Counted from the first letter of the stretch, positions 1 to 12,134 are shown. The stretch is 64,000 nucleotides of DNA from Talpa occidentalis (GCF_014898055.3 NW_023601433.1:89289106-89353105), one strand, 5' to 3'. Made by a program: numbers and translations. The notes: generated from the sequence alone by a model not told the origin.

Positions 1-3000
1 TCTGCGTCCCGCCACCGGTTGTTTCCTCCCTGAGCCTCGCTCCCTGGCTCTCCACGAGCGTCCCTCAGTCTTTGCTGCCTCTGTCTGTGCCTGGGGCAGA
101 TTACAGCAAGTGACCTCAATGGGCCTTCGACTTAAAATGACCCGGAGCCGCGGACCTGGACCCTGTCACCGCTCTGAGGCCCAGGCCCGAGGTCAGCGGG
201 ACCGGCCAGCTCAGGTGCCGTGGGGGCGCACACCCCGTGGCTGCTCGTGCCTGTGTGCTGTGGCCACACCCCCCACGTCCGCCTGGGAGGACACTTGCCC
301 GCTCTCCTGTCCCGCCACCTCCGCCCCATCCCCCAGCGAGGCACGTGCCAGTCGTGGGGACGGCAGGCTTGTTTCTGGAGGACGATGAACCCGTGCTGGT
401 TTAATCGCCTCCATCACGGTTTCCCGGAGGATGGAGCCGCGGCGGGTCCACCTGGCTGATCCTGGGCTGCCTCCTCCTGGTAGAAGCCGGTACTGCGCTA
501 GCAAGATGCCCAGCCAGCCCTGAGGCGCTGCCCCAAGGAATTCCCCAGACCCCAGGGTGGGGGCCATGGGCACCGCCCAGCGACAGCTGGAGGCTGGCTC
601 AGCGTACAATGAGGCCTGGATTTGGGATCACCATGACCTCCAGGGGCAGCTTTGGGACCCCCGGCTGTGGCCACAGTGCCCTTTCCTGGTGCAGAAGCCA
701 CCCCCACCCCCGGCTGGAACTGGGCTCAGAGCCCCAGCAAGGCACCCTGACCTGAAGTAGAGCCCTCGAGAGAGGCATGGAGAGGGCGAGGAACTCCCAG
801 CCACCCAGCTAGTGGGTGGTGGCCCCACAGGCACCCTCGGGTGCTCGCTGACGGGGCCCGGCCTCTCAGCTCCCAGCTCTAGGAATCCGCGCTCAGGGTG
901 GGTGCAGCGTCAGGAGTCCCTGGCACCAGGAGCCGTGTTTGCCCATCAAAGGGCTCAGCTGGTGGGAACCTGTTTCCTGAATTTTCAAAACATGTGGATT
1001 TTCAACCGCTTGAGCTACAAGGTCCGTCACCTTTTTACTCAGCTTCTTTGTGAGTCTTCGTGGGAAGGAAGACGGATGTGATTTCCGGGCTGTGGTGCTG
1101 TTGCTGCCCTTGAGAATCCATCTCCCCAGGGAGGGACGGGGTTTTGTGTTCGCAGGAACTGCTTCGTGAGCCACTTCCAGAAGCCGCAGCCAGTCGACCG
1201 CCGCGTGGGGCCAAATTGTTTCCCTCTTGGAGGGGAACCAACAGCCCAGGACGGAGCCTGCCAACTTATCTCTGCACTAATTAAATGCTCAGCCTTCCAA
1301 GATCAGCTGGACCGGGCACTAATGAGATGCTAAAGCCTCAGAGAGGCTCATTAACATCCTAAAGCCTCCCTGGCCCCCGGGAGCCAGCACCTTCTGATGG
1401 ACGGGGCCTGTGGAGGAGCAAGGCCGCCTGCTGCTCTCTCGGACTGGGAGAGGACGCCACTCACCAAACAGGACCCGCCGGGCCTCCGGGGAAGACCAGC
1501 AGCCTCGCAGCTCTGGGTCCTGGGCGAATGTCTGGGTGCTGTAGAAGAGCCCTAGGAAGCCCTACCCCCCAGCCCTGGGCCCAGGAAGGACATTGTCCTG
1601 CAGGGGGTGGCCTTGAGCCTCGGTCACAGAGCGGCCCCCGCACCAGCCGGGCCGGCGCTGGGGACTCACGTCAGCTCAAATCACTAAATAATGGCGGCGT
1701 CTCGGTTGCATGTAGCAGAAACCCAAGCCAAACTGACCTAAGCACCGCCTCCCCCTGAAAGGGGGTGTCTTGGCTTTGGAGTCTGGGTGGCTTTCTGCTA
1801 AGCGGGAGCCTGGGGGGCTCAGTTCTGCCTCCCCTGGGCTGGATCCTTCCAGTAGTTCATTCTCTCCACGGCGGTGGCATCTTGCGTTCAGTGGGGCAAA
1901 GCTGAGCTGACAAGAGCCACAGAACTGAACAGAAGGACTCCAGCCCCCGCTGGGGTTCAGGGTTTCCGTGGGCGTGGCAGGGGCGGTGCTGGGCTGGGCT
2001 GGCTCTCCTGTGAGGGGGCGTCTTGGAGGACGGCTCAGCTCGCTGTAGTTATCAGGGGAAGGCTAGAGAGGCAGAAACAGCTACGCTGCACGCACGGCAT
2101 CTCCCGGGCAGCCCGCTCGGGTGCCAAGTTCACCGGGACACCTGCAAGCCCGTTGGTGATGGCCAGGCGCCGAGCAGACGGAGCCTCTGCAGAGCCTGCA
2201 ACCTGGCTGGGGGGCCTCGAGGTGGGGGCCGTGTGTGGGGTGTCCACTCGCGAGCCCACTCTGTGGGTGGAGACGAACCAGACCAGGGGCCAGGAGCTTG
2301 CAGCCGTGTGGAGCAGCAGTGAATAAACAGACCCAAATTCAAGTGACAGCACAGCCAAGCCCATAAGAAAAACAAAGATCACGTGCTCCAGCAGCAAGAA
2401 AGAGCGAGAGGTGTCCACCCGCGGGCCGGTGTTCCTCCTGACCCCCGGCCTCTGCGCGCCCCCGCGGTGGGCGAGCCCTGATTGTCCCCTAGTGCCAGAG
2501 CAGGCCACACAATCTTGGGGGCAAAATGAAAAGGCAAGACTCAGCGTTCGAAGAAGCGGGAACAAAGCATCGTTAAAGGCACCAAATGACAGCGTTTCCT
2601 TCCAGGCTCTCCCGTGACTTGTCCTGATGCCTTGGATTTGTTATTTGATGCCATTAGCCCCAACGCTGAAGAGACTCACGTGACATTTATTATTCCTCTT
2701 TGTAAGGAGCAGGGATGATTGCGATGCAGGCATAATGGAACGTAGCTCATTTTATTAGGTGGAAGCTCCCCAGTGACATGGCGTGTTTTGAGCTCACACC
2801 GGCTGGGGCATTTTCTCTCTCCAGAACAGGGCAAAGCCACACAGCGCAGTCAGCCATGTTTATTCACTGCTCCGTGGACACATAGTCCACCAGCCACCAC
2901 TGCACGGGTCTGGCGGCCGAGGGAGGAAGGGCTGGAGGGGGGGCCGCCCTGCCTCCCGTTCCCCGCTATGTCACCCTTCCCAGAGCGACAGGTTGACTGA

Positions 3001-3290
3001 CACAGGGTGGCAACGGGGGGACCTTGGGGTCCTTACTAGTGGTGTTGTTCAAACACCCTTCCCTCCTGCACCTATTTGAGGCCAGTTGCTTGCATTCTTT
3101 GGCTCATGTACACGCCTCACTGTCCATCAAACCTCACATACAAAGCATGAATCTGAAAATGAAGTTCTCAAGAATTTCAGGAGCATCACCCCATCCCAGG
3201 CCACTCCTGAGTGCGGGGCACTGCGTGGGCGCACACCTCCCCCGTGCAAACCCCAGCTCTCAGTGCCCTGGGCCTCTCTCACGAAGGCCC
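1..3290. other. Unique GC-rich DNA, no gene seen
   Basis: I see no recognisable coding exon, RNA gene or repeat family here. Open frames on both strands are short, overlap one another, and encode Pro/Arg/Gly/Ser-rich strings typical of random GC-rich DNA. There are a few AT-richer patches near 1260-1330 and 2620-2760 but no motif I can name. The right edge runs into an antisense L1 fragment. Confidence 0.6.
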
Positions 3291-3294
3291 CTGC

Positions 3295-3640
3295 CTCTTC
3301 GTGTGAATTTTAAGGTCAGCTTGTCAGCTCCTGCAGAAAAGATGGGTAGATTCTGAAATGGGTTGCATTAAAATCGTAGATCAAGCTGGGAAGAGCAGCA
3401 CCTTAACCAGTCTCAGCTCCCCAATCCCTGAACATGGTATGTCTTTCCAGTTAGTGAAAGGTCTTATTTTTATTAATTTTTAATGAGTTTTTTTAATATT
3501 CAGGTATTTATTTCTTTTGTTAAATTTACTCTTAAGTATTTTTTGGGGGGTGGGGTAGGGGTAACATGGTAAATGGAAATTTTTCCTTCATTTCATTGGG
3601 GATTTTTTTAATGGGAAATCTTGTTTGCCGGACACAGGAT
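3295..3640 (-). mobile_element. L1 LINE fragment, antisense
   Basis: The plus strand reads as the complement of a mammalian L1 coding region. Recognisable stretches are a TTTTAAGGTCAGCTTGTCAG-like segment at about 3308-3328, 'aaaatcgtagatcaagctggg' at about 3370, 'gaacatggtatgtct' at about 3430, and 'tttgttaaatttactcttaagtatttt' at about 3518. These follow, in order, the well-known antisense L1 wording. It is 5'-truncated and heavily diverged, so it is a dead fossil. The right boundary is uncertain because similarity fades after about 3620. Confidence 0.7.
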
Positions 3641-5836
3641 TGTTGGACATACGGGCCATAACTTCTTCCTCGTCCCATTGTCTCACATTTTTGTTGAAAA
3701 CTGAGTATTTTGAACAATGTCATGGGGCATCTCTGGGTTGAGTGGGACCCAACTGAGCAGCCCCAGGGAGCTCAGATCAGGGACACGCTTGGCTGTGCCC
3801 CAGACCCTGGTGGGGCTGCCACACGCAGCCCCTGTCATGCAGGACAAGGCCACGCCGGGCAGACTGTGCCGGCGGGTAGAGCCTCAGTCCTAGTGGGTGC
3901 GGCAGCTGGCCAGCTCAGCTCCTTCCTGGAGGTCCCCAGGCATGGCTGGACGTGCCTGGCCCTCAACCCCCTCTTGACCCAACAGGACTCACAATGACTT
4001 CAAAATGCTCCCTGTTCAGGCCGCTGGAAGAGGAGAACCCAGGGCTGACCACCTGCTGCTGCTTGATTAAACTTCAAAGATGCGTCAGAGCAGTGACCCA
4101 AAGGGAGGGGTGTCAGGAAGGAAGAGGGGCCCTCTAGCCCCAGGGAGACCCCGGCCGGCCGTGTCAGGCGCTTCCGCTTGGGAGGACGGAGCTTGAGATC
4201 AAAGTTTCCCCTGACCCTTGAGCTCCTGGGGCTCATCACTTGTGCGCCTGGGTCTCGGCTCGAAGCACCTGGCTTGGCTGGATTCTGAGTCCCTGGTCTG
4301 TGGCGAAACAGTGACAGGGAGGGCCGGGCCTCCCCTGCACCCCACCCTTGTTCGCTAGTACCTCTCTGCATCCAGTCTGGGGGTAGTGCTGACAGGCCTG
4401 CACCCCAGTCCTCTCCCCACCTGGAGGTGGGGAGGCCACGCCTGCCCTGGCTGCAGCTTCAACCTCCCAGGAGCGTGGCCTCCTGGCCCGCGTGAAAACT
4501 TCCAGCACCCCAGTGAGGCCGTGCTCTCATTCCCCAGAGGAGGCAGCACCAGCCTGGACCTCCCCAGCCCCGAGGTGGATCCAGCCCCCTCATGGGTCCC
4601 CTCTCCTGCTGTGAGCACCTTTCTCTTGCAAGGTCTGGGGGACCCTTTCTGCTCGTCAGATGGGGTGCTGCCCGGCCCATGGCCCGTTGAGTAAGGCCAT
4701 TAGATCTTTGAAATTATGTCAGCTGGATTTCTGTTATTTAACAGTTGGAAGCACAGAAGTAAACTCAGTGATCAGTCTCGTATGTTAAGTTCACACGACG
4801 GGACTTTCTCACGTGTTGAGTGCTCCTTCTCCCCGCAGGCGCTCGCCAAGCACCGCTAGCAGCCGCTGGAAACACTCTGCGGCTTCGCCCCTGATCGGCC
4901 GCTTGTAGACCTGCTTCCCTGCCCACACGCCTTCCTTCCGCGTCACTGCTTTGCATGCCTGGGCTCTGCTGGGCCCGTGGCCCCGGCCCTGCTCCTTGGG
5001 GCAGCCTGGGGCCGAGGTAGGCAGCGGGCACCCCCAACACCGAGCTCGCTGGTAACCAGCTCGCGATCCCCCGGGCCCCGCAGGATGGAGGCAAAGTGCT
5101 TGGATAGTTTCCGAAGCCAACAGGCATTGGTGATGCTTTTAAAATCTTCCAGTGCCAGGGGACCGAGTGCTGAGAGAAGACTCGGCAGACGCGCATGTGC
5201 CAAACTTCGCTCGCAGTGCCCAGCTGCTCTGGAATTTTGATAAGAAGCAATTTTGGGAACACGCTTATCTAGAGGAAGTCAGTCCTTCGGAGCGTGTTTC
5301 AGGCAAGGCTGCCCCCCCAGGTGGAGAACACAGCTTTTCTTGCACAGAATCGACACCTGTCTGTGCACACGAGGGGCCGGCTTGGAGGAGGGGGTGTCAG
5401 GAGCCATGGGTGATGCTGTGCCCCAGATTCAGGGGAGCAGCAGCCCCTTCCTGCGGCTCAAACCTGTCGGCAGCAGCAACACTTCCACCTCCCAGGGCCC
5501 CCGGGAGCTCTGGGGAAGGATAATGACAAATAAAACCTCTCCGAAAATGTAGACCAAAAAGGGGCCAAATGTATTATTGATTCGGAATCAAACCGAATGT
5601 CCCCAGGGTAGGAGGCCGTTTACACACCTAAACAGGCTTGCTGGACGCTGCATGCAGGTCCTGTCTCTTGTGCCTCTCACAGAGAGGATGGGCGGGGAGG
5701 TCTGCTATCCCGACGGCTTAGCACATCAGAACCACGGTCCACGTAACCAGGATTCTGTGTCTCCGTGGACATCTCCGCATCTGTATGATCGTCATGAAAC
5801 AGATCGCCACGCCTCGGGGGGGGTGTCGTTAAAGGT

Positions 5837-5906
5837 CTGGAGCAGCAGGCTGTGGCGTCTCTGGAGCGGCAGGCTGTGGCATGTCCTGTACATCAGGCTG
5901 TATCTT
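5837..5906. repeat. 24-bp tandem repeat, two good copies plus a decayed third
   Basis: Two 24-bp units, 5837-5860 and 5861-5884, both begin CTGGAGC(A/G)GCAGGCTGTGGC. A third degenerate unit with CATCAGGCTGTAT follows to about 5906. This is a short local duplication with no visible function. Confidence 0.7.
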
Positions 5907-6439
5907 GAAGGTCCGCCGAAATCGAGACGCCATGAGGTGTCCTTGCCACGGACCACGGAGCCTCAGCGGATCTGCCGCCACGGGCACTGGGCCAGGAGGC
6001 GGGTGGGCGTGCCGTGGGGTCAGAGGGAATGATCCTCTATATTTGGCCAAAGGAATCAAAAGTCACGACGTCAGCTGTGCGAGGCTTCCCCGTCGCCCCA
6101 CTCAGTGCGCGTTCCCGGCACAGACAGGGTGGATTCTGCGTCACAGAGGCTGACCTCTTGCCACGCCGCCTCCCGCAGCGTGTAAATGAATGTATTTTGG
6201 CACAACCGGTAGACGCCTGCAGACGCAGGGACACTGGGCGCCCCACCGTTGGCAGGAAGGGGGACTGTGCTCTGCTTTCCAGGCCCGTGGCTGGCGCTGG
6301 TGCTGGTGACCTCACCTGGGAAGACGCTATCGAACGGCCCTTCCTTAGAGCAAGTGAGAACTGCAGCGCAGACGTGGAGCCAGGCAGCAAAGCAGCAAAA
6401 CCAGCCAACGGCAGCCCCCAGTGCACCCAGAGCCCCGCA

Positions 6440-6459
6440 GGGCGGGCGGGCGGGCGGGG
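6440..6459 (+). repeat. (GGGC)n run, G-quadruplex candidate
   Basis: Five consecutive GGG runs, the last of four G, are each separated by a single C. By the usual motif rule (four or more G3 runs with short loops) this could fold as a G-quadruplex on the plus strand. It lies in CpG-rich DNA. No transcript start is evident. Confidence 0.6.
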
Positions 6460-7689
6460 ACACGCGGCACGACCCTCCGCACCAGGCTGCACGCGTGACG
6501 GCGCAGGCGTGAGGCGCGAATCTGCGCGTGTTTCAAGGATAGAGACGGTGGCGGGTCCACACTCCAGGTGCCTGGGCTGCGCGGAAATGCTCGTCTTACT
6601 CGCTGGCTCGCACGTCAGCCGCCGCCGCTCCTGTGCTGGAAATGGGTCGTGCCTCTGACACGAGACGGAGAATCTGGGCCAACGGACACCACGTGTCAAC
6701 CGGGTCACCACGGCAGGCTCAGGCGGGCGAGCGGATTTGTCTCATGGCCCGTGAGACAGTCTGGGGCGGAAACCACGGAACACGGGTCTTCCCACTTCTC
6801 ACGCCCCGGCCCTGGGGACGGAGGCTGGGGAGGGGCCCCCTGCAGCCAGACACCCCCTGCTCTGTCTTCTGCGCTGGCTCCGGCCTCACCCTCTGCATCA
6901 CAGAGTCTCTCCCTAAGGACAGGGCTTAGGAGAGGGGCCGGGACTCGCTGGCCCACGTGGCTCGTGGCCGTGGCCCCTGCTGGCCCCCAGGGCTGCTTGA
7001 AGGCAAAATGAAAACTACCCCGAGTCTCCCTGAGAGCCAGACGCGGCGCTGCCCGGACCCCGGCTACCCGGGGCCGACGGAAACGGGTCCTTGGAGCTGC
7101 TGCGGGTGCTCTGCGCGTGGCCCCTTGGGCTGGGGCGCTGCTGGGGACGGGGGAGCCTGTGCTGACTCTCCAGCTTCTCTCCCGCAGCGCACGCGGCCCT
7201 GAGCACCCCCGGGCGGGAGGGTGACCGTGCAGGCTCCTGGGGGCTCCCCGGGCCCCGGCTCAGCAGCGGGGGCCGGAGGGCGGGCTGGCGCCCTGGAGTC
7301 AGGACCAGCCACCGACCCCGCAACTCCCCACGGCCTCCTGGCGCTAAGTGCCGGATGGGCCCAGGAGGCACACAGCAGCCTGGGTCTCCCCAAAACTCCC
7401 GTCCTCACCGACGCGCTCCTCCTGAGAGGGACACGGGATCCTCCGCTCTGCTGCCTGGGTTTTCAGGAAGAATCTATGACTATACACTGAGATGGAAACA
7501 CGATTTATGTTAAATACCCGGCGGTCACTCCTCGCGCACCACACACCATGGCTTGGGGGCTGCGCTCTGGGAGGAACTGCAGCAGCCGAGAGGGGAATCG
7601 CCTTATTTTAGGGGGTCCCTGTGCCCCTCCTCTTCCCCTTCTCCCCCTCACCCCGTCCTCCTTTTCCTTCTTCAGCCAAAGCTGCGGTG

Positions 7690-8240
7690 CACGACACGAC
7701 ACCACACGATACCACATGACACGACACCACATCACACACACCACACACACCACACACACCACACACACCACACATCACACACACCACACACACCACACAC
7801 CACACCACACTACACTACACACACCACACACACCACATGACACGACACCACACCACACCACATACACCACACCACACACACCACACTACACACCCCACAC
7901 ACCCCACACACACCACACACACCACACCACACCACACACACACCACACACACCACACCACACACCCCACACACACCACATCACAACACACCACACCACAC
8001 CACACACACCACACACACCACACCACACACACCACACCAAACCACACCACACCACACATGCCACACCACACCACACATGCCACACCACACCACACCGCAC
8101 ACACACCACACATACCACACACACACCACACACACCACACCACACACACCACCCACACACACCACACCACACTACACCACGCACACCACGCACACCACAC
8201 ACACCACACCACACCACACCACACACACCACACCACACAC
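7690..8240. repeat. 551-bp CAC/CA-rich microsatellite array
   Basis: The block is almost pure A and C, built from irregular mixtures of CACAC and CACACAC units joined as CACACCAC, with occasional ATGAC, ATGCC and ATCAC interruptions. It keeps long open frames on both strands: Thr/His-rich repeats on the plus strand and Cys/Val/Trp/Gly-rich on the minus strand. These follow automatically from the base composition and are not evidence of a protein. Array length is probably polymorphic and prone to assembly error. Confidence 0.95.
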
Positions 8241-9188
8241 TTCAGGGGGCACCACTGAGGCCAGCAGGGCCACCTCCAGCCGCATCACTCGGCCCCGGAC
8301 TGAGGCCCAAGAGCAGGTGCGGGTGACGCGGTGGGCCGGGTGCGGGGAGGCTGCTCCCGCGCAGTGTGAGTGCGGAAGGCGGGCCGGGCGCGCGCTGCCC
8401 AGAGCAGACCCCATGTCCGCGGCACCTGCCGCTGCCAGCGTCTCCCTCCCCTCACCTCGCTCCTCGCCCCTGTGCGGCGTCAGCTGATTGCCTGGGCCCC
8501 TGCAGTCCTTCTGGAAACAGGAATTGAAAAAGACTTTCCTCCAGGACCCTTGGGCGGGCCTCTTGGCTGTCCCCCGGGCACATGCTGTGTCGCGGCCGAG
8601 GCGCCCCTGCGGAGAGCTCTCCCCTGGCCTCGCTGCAGCGCTGACCCCCGCCCAGGTCCCCGCTGCTGCCCTCGTTGTCCTTCTAGAAGCGGCCCCCACC
8701 CGAGCCAGGTGAGAGGTTTTGGTAAACGAGTGTCCCTGGAGTGCTGTTTGACAGGGATGCTTATTGACGCCTTTTTTTTAACATGAACATTTGGGGGATA
8801 TTGAGATCCGTAAGATACTTATTTTTTTCCTCGGGTGCCTATAATTTCATGGGAAAGTAATGGAGTTCATTTCTGGGGGGGTAAAATCTCTCAATTAAAT
8901 TCTTTTGGCTGTTTTGATGCCAGCATTGTCTGAGCATCGTTTCTTTAGAATGGAATCTGAAATCTTAAAATAGTATTGATATGCACAGCGCGGAAATTGC
9001 CTGGGAAACAGCTGCAGAGGAGGCTTGTCATTTGCCTGCATAAAAATAAGAAGAAATAAATAGAATGGTATTTCGATCGAGCCATATGTGGAAATCCATC
9101 TATAAGACAGCAGGAAAACAGTCACGAGCGCTTCTGGCAGAGACAGACCGTCGCAAACCGTCCACTGAGGGAGAGAAGCAGCTGGGAC
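8241..9188. other. Unique DNA, AT-rich right half
   Basis: The left half to about 8710 is GC-rich with no recognisable gene. From about 8745 to 9070 the sequence turns AT-rich, with T runs and homeodomain-like words such as CAATTAAATT near 8892. It could be a non-coding regulatory element, but no alignment is available to test this. Confidence 0.45.
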
Positions 9189-9343
9189 TCACACACTCAG
9201 GCACACTCGCTCACACACGCACACGCTTGTTCACACTCACACACTGACACATGCTCGAACACTCACGCCCCCACAACTCACGTACACCCCACAGACTCAC
9301 TCACACATATATACTCTCTCTCACACACACACACACACACACA
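9189..9343. repeat. Imperfect (CA)n microsatellite
   Basis: CACA/CTCACA-type simple repeat ending in an uninterrupted run of CA dinucleotides at 9321-9343. The left part is degenerate, with CACTC and CACGC variants. Confidence 0.9.
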
Positions 9344-10179
9344 TAGAGATCGCAAAGAAAGGCCACCCCAAGGTCAAGCACTTGTGGGGGACACTCAAGG
9401 GGTGTCAGTCAATGAGGCAAGGAAGGAAGCAGGTGCCAGGTCCCGGCAGTGAAATGCCACCAGAAGTGAAATGCCACCGGACCAGGTTCAGGAATGGTCT
9501 GGAAGTAGCAAGAATTCAAGGGTGGGAAGATTTCACGCACTATTATTTATTGAGATGGAAAAGCTGCTAGGAGGACACTGGTCTGGATGGTCCCCCATCG
9601 CCTCTGCCGAGCCACGTCATCTCTAAGAAATACAGGTTTGGCTCTTGTGCAAACAGCTGGTGGGTGCCCAGGCAGGCGCCTCTGTAGTCGCTGGAGCATT
9701 TGGGAGCTGAGAGCACCACGTCTGGGACACTCCACACCTGCACTCTGGTCTGCGAACCTTGAGCATCTTGGTCAAAATGCTGGTCTAACCCCAGAAAGAC
9801 ACCCCCACTTCATGAGCAGAACTCTAGGCCAGTAGTATGGCCCTCAGGGCCCCCACCTAGCAGGGGGCCCGCTGTGGTGTGAAACCTGTCTTCTGTCCCC
9901 CACTCAGCCTCAGTTCTCTACCCCCTTCCTGCAGCTCCCCAATTCTGAACCAAGCAACCATCTCCCCAGCTCAGACCAAGCCTGGCCAATACACTTACTC
10001 TCTGGTTGCCAAGAATTACCATGAATTCAAAAGGATGGTGGAAAGTTACGCCAAAATAGTGACTAGGGAGCTTCCCATGTGTGAGCACTGGCACAGAGAA
10101 GGTCTCTGGGGAGAAGCACTTTGTGACATCAAAGCTCTTGAGGGGTCAGGACAGGCTGTCTCCAACAGGCCACCTCCGC
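9344..10179. other. Unique DNA leading into an LTR; 5' LTR limit unresolved
   Basis: No gene is recognised. The stretch from about 9850 to 10180 has base composition like the LTR that follows and may be its unrecognised 5' part or attached retroviral sequence. A 168-residue open frame runs through 9879-10385 but crosses into clear LTR sequence, so I read it as non-coding. Confidence 0.4.
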
Positions 10180-10619
10180 ATACTGATAATTTTGAATTAA
10201 AGGTACTTGAAACAAACAGCGGGTGCATGAAGGATACTCTGATCCTCTTTGTCCTCCTGAAAACAGGAGCAAAATCTTCCCTGGGGAAGACCCTCACCCT
10301 GTGCCGGGAAGTAGAGGCAGCCTTGTCCCTGGACGGGACTCCGGGCCAAGAAGGCCACACAAGCAAACTCTCACATCTTTCTTGATTTACCTCCCCAAGC
10401 CCATACTTCTTTGTCTTGTCAACTCTTCACAAATGCATTATTTCTTTGTCCAAAGGATATAAAAGCTGCCTCCTCCGGTCATTTCTTCAAGCCTATCTCC
10501 GGGGCCTTACGGGTATGAGACTGAATTTTGTTTGTTTTTCTCCTGTTAATCTGTCTTCTTTTATGGGGGTGTCTCAGCCAAGAACCTAGAAGGGGGGCAG
10601 TTATTCTCCCATCTCTACA
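10180..10619 (+). mobile_element. Solo LTR of an endogenous retrovirus (ERV1-like), 5' end approximate
   Basis: The LTR-like order is intact: an upstream U3 block with CCTGAAAACAGGAGCAAAAT (about 10256-10275), a TATA-type box GATATAAAAGC near 10457-10467, then a U5-like tract with CTGTTAATCTGTCTTCTTTT and GTGTCTCAGCCAAGAACC around 10542-10587, ending in ...CATCTCTACA. The 'ctcagccaagaacctagaagg' ending recalls class I LTRs of artiodactyls. No gag, pol or env follows, so it is a solo LTR or fragment. I could not fix the 5' TG or find a convincing target duplication. It might supply a latent promoter, but no transcript evidence is visible. Confidence 0.65.
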
Positions 10620-11241
10620 CATTCAGAAGCACAGATTTTAAATGCACAGCCGTCACGCTCGGAAATATTTAACCTAGAGCAGCGAAGGCATTTAGCAAGA
10701 ACATGAAATGCACTGAATTTAAAAATCTGGCACATTTGGGACGGTTGAGGATACCACTGGCACATTCTGGTCTCTGCGTTCCTTCTGAATTTTATTTTCC
10801 TGAATCATTTCAGAAATAAAATGACTTTGTTTGCCAGCATAAAGATCTCTCCTCACCGCGGGGTGCCATCTATTTCCGCACAAAAGCAAACATCCAGACC
10901 TTCTTCGGTCCCAGCCAATCTTTTATGCGCAGATATTCTTGCTTTTCCATCTTGCCCACTCATCAGATCATCACAGTTCGGGGGAACTCGGGCCTCAGTC
11001 CAGGGGGTGGTGGCCCTTCCTGAGGGAGAGGCTGGGTCCTGGGCCTGCTGGGCCCCGGGTGCCACTTCCCACAGCTTCCTGGGTCCTCTGCAGGGTGGCC
11101 CTGCACAGCGGCCCCGTGAGTTTTGCAAAAAGGTGTGTCCACTGTTGTGGGGGCGGGCAGGTTTTCTGAGGCTGAGACGTGGGTCCATGCGCTTGGCCTG
11201 GGGGCAAATGTCGACATCCCTGTGATTTGTCAGTTTCATTT
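10620..11241. other. Unique DNA, nothing recognised
   Basis: Post-LTR flank. It is AT-leaning from 10620 to 10900 and GC-rich after 10960. The open frames are short and unrelated to any family I know. Confidence 0.5.
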
Positions 11242-11256
11242 AAAGAATTTGATGCA

Positions 11257-11583
11257 GGGGCCTCCCCGGTGGCGCAGCAGTTGAGCGCTGGGTTGGGAAG
11301 CTGCCTGCAGCCTCTGCAGCTCTGGTTCGATTCCCGGCTGCTCCCCGGCCACAGGAGGAGGGTCCCACATGGCGCGCAGACCTCTCCTGCCGCCCGCTGC
11401 TCCCCTCAGCAGTGTCCTTCGGTCCTTCTGCCTGCTCTGCTCCCCGCTCTGGCTCTGGTGAATTCTCTCATCCTCCCGCGCTTCTGACTGTACCCAGTGC
11501 ATGTATAAACAAAACAAATAAACCAACAAATAAATAAATAAATAACATGCCTCTATAAAAAATAAATTAATTAATTAAAAAAA
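11257..11583 (+). mobile_element. tRNA-derived SINE, subtype A, with extra tail unit
   Basis: A full-length SINE starts at GGGCCTCCCCGGTGGCGCAG. It keeps an A-box-like GGCGCAGCAGTTGAGCG and a B-box-like GGTTCGATTCC near 11324-11334. The 3' body carries the subtype A words CAGTGTCCTTCGGTCC and CTCTGGCTCTGGTGAATTCT, then an A-rich AAATAAAT tail. It is bounded by perfect 15-bp target duplications, AAAGAATTTGATGCA, at 11242-11256 and 11584-11598, which shows L1-type target-primed insertion. The tail contains AACATGCCTCTATAAAAAA (11544-11562), a unit also present in the SINE at the right window edge. Confidence 0.95.
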
Positions 11584-11598
11584 AAAGAATTTGATGCA

Positions 11599-11838
11599 TT
11601 TTAGGAAAACTGAGAGGGTCTGTGGGAACCTCAGTGACAATCTCCAAAGCACCGGAAAAGGCCACTTCTGAGAAACATCTGCGTTCTCAAGGCAGCCTGG
11701 GCGGATGGGGGCGCAGGGCGGCTGACGGCAGGGCGGTGCTGTGCCTGCCTTCCCAGTCCCGGGACCAAAACAACCTGGAACTCAGGGCGGAGCAAAACCT
11801 CAGATCTAGTCGGTAGTTATCAGGGGGTTTGTTTTTGG
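11599..11838. other. Unique DNA between SINE and TG repeat
   Basis: GC-rich single-copy sequence. No motif or coding potential is recognised. Confidence 0.5.
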
Positions 11839-12134
11839 GTTGTGTGTGACAGCGGTGTGGAAGTGTGCATGAATGTGGGTATGAGGTTTACGTGTGTAGT
11901 TGTGCGTATTTATGTGAAGAGTGTTTATGCATGTGTTTCTATGTGCACATGCTTGTGTATGTGTGTTTGTATCTGTGCACACGCATGTTTGCATGTTGTG
12001 TTCATGTGTGTGATGTTGCATCGTGTGACTGCGTGTGTGTGTTTTGCATGTGTCTCTGTGAGCACGCCTGTGTGATTGTGTGTGTCTGCGTGTGTGCACA
12101 TCCACATGCGAATGTGTGTTTATGTGTGTGTGTT
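11839..12134. repeat. Imperfect (TG)n microsatellite
   Basis: About 300 bp of TGTG interspersed with CA, GA and TTTG, for example TGTGTATGTGTGTTTG near 11955. It alternates purines and pyrimidines for much of its length. Small Cys/Val-rich frames inside it are composition artefacts. Confidence 0.9.

Larger units (their letters stand above)
3641..7689. other. Unique GC-rich DNA with small tandem repeats
   Basis: No exon or gene family is recognised. The stretch contains a 24-bp tandem repeat at 5837 and a (GGGC)n run at 6440, both listed separately. From about 5700 to 7250 CpG is fairly frequent. A good-looking splice acceptor, a pyrimidine tract plus CAG near 7160-7188, leads into a frame that stops within a few codons, so I do not call an exon. 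Confidence 0.55.

Noticed and set aside
7160..7200. Strong-looking 3' splice site and following exon
   Set aside because: The following sequence stops in every plausible frame soon and no matching donor or partner exon is visible.
7548..8258. 236-codon Thr/His-rich protein and the Cys/Val-rich minus-strand frames
   Set aside because: Produced entirely by the CAC/CA microsatellite.
9879..10385. 168-codon frame beginning before the LTR
   Set aside because: It runs into clear U3 LTR text, so it is not a cellular gene; I recognise no retroviral protein in it.
11257..11340. tRNA gene at the SINE heads
   Set aside because: A- and B-box-like words are present, but the cloverleaf is not complete and each is part of a dispersed SINE with its own tail and duplications.
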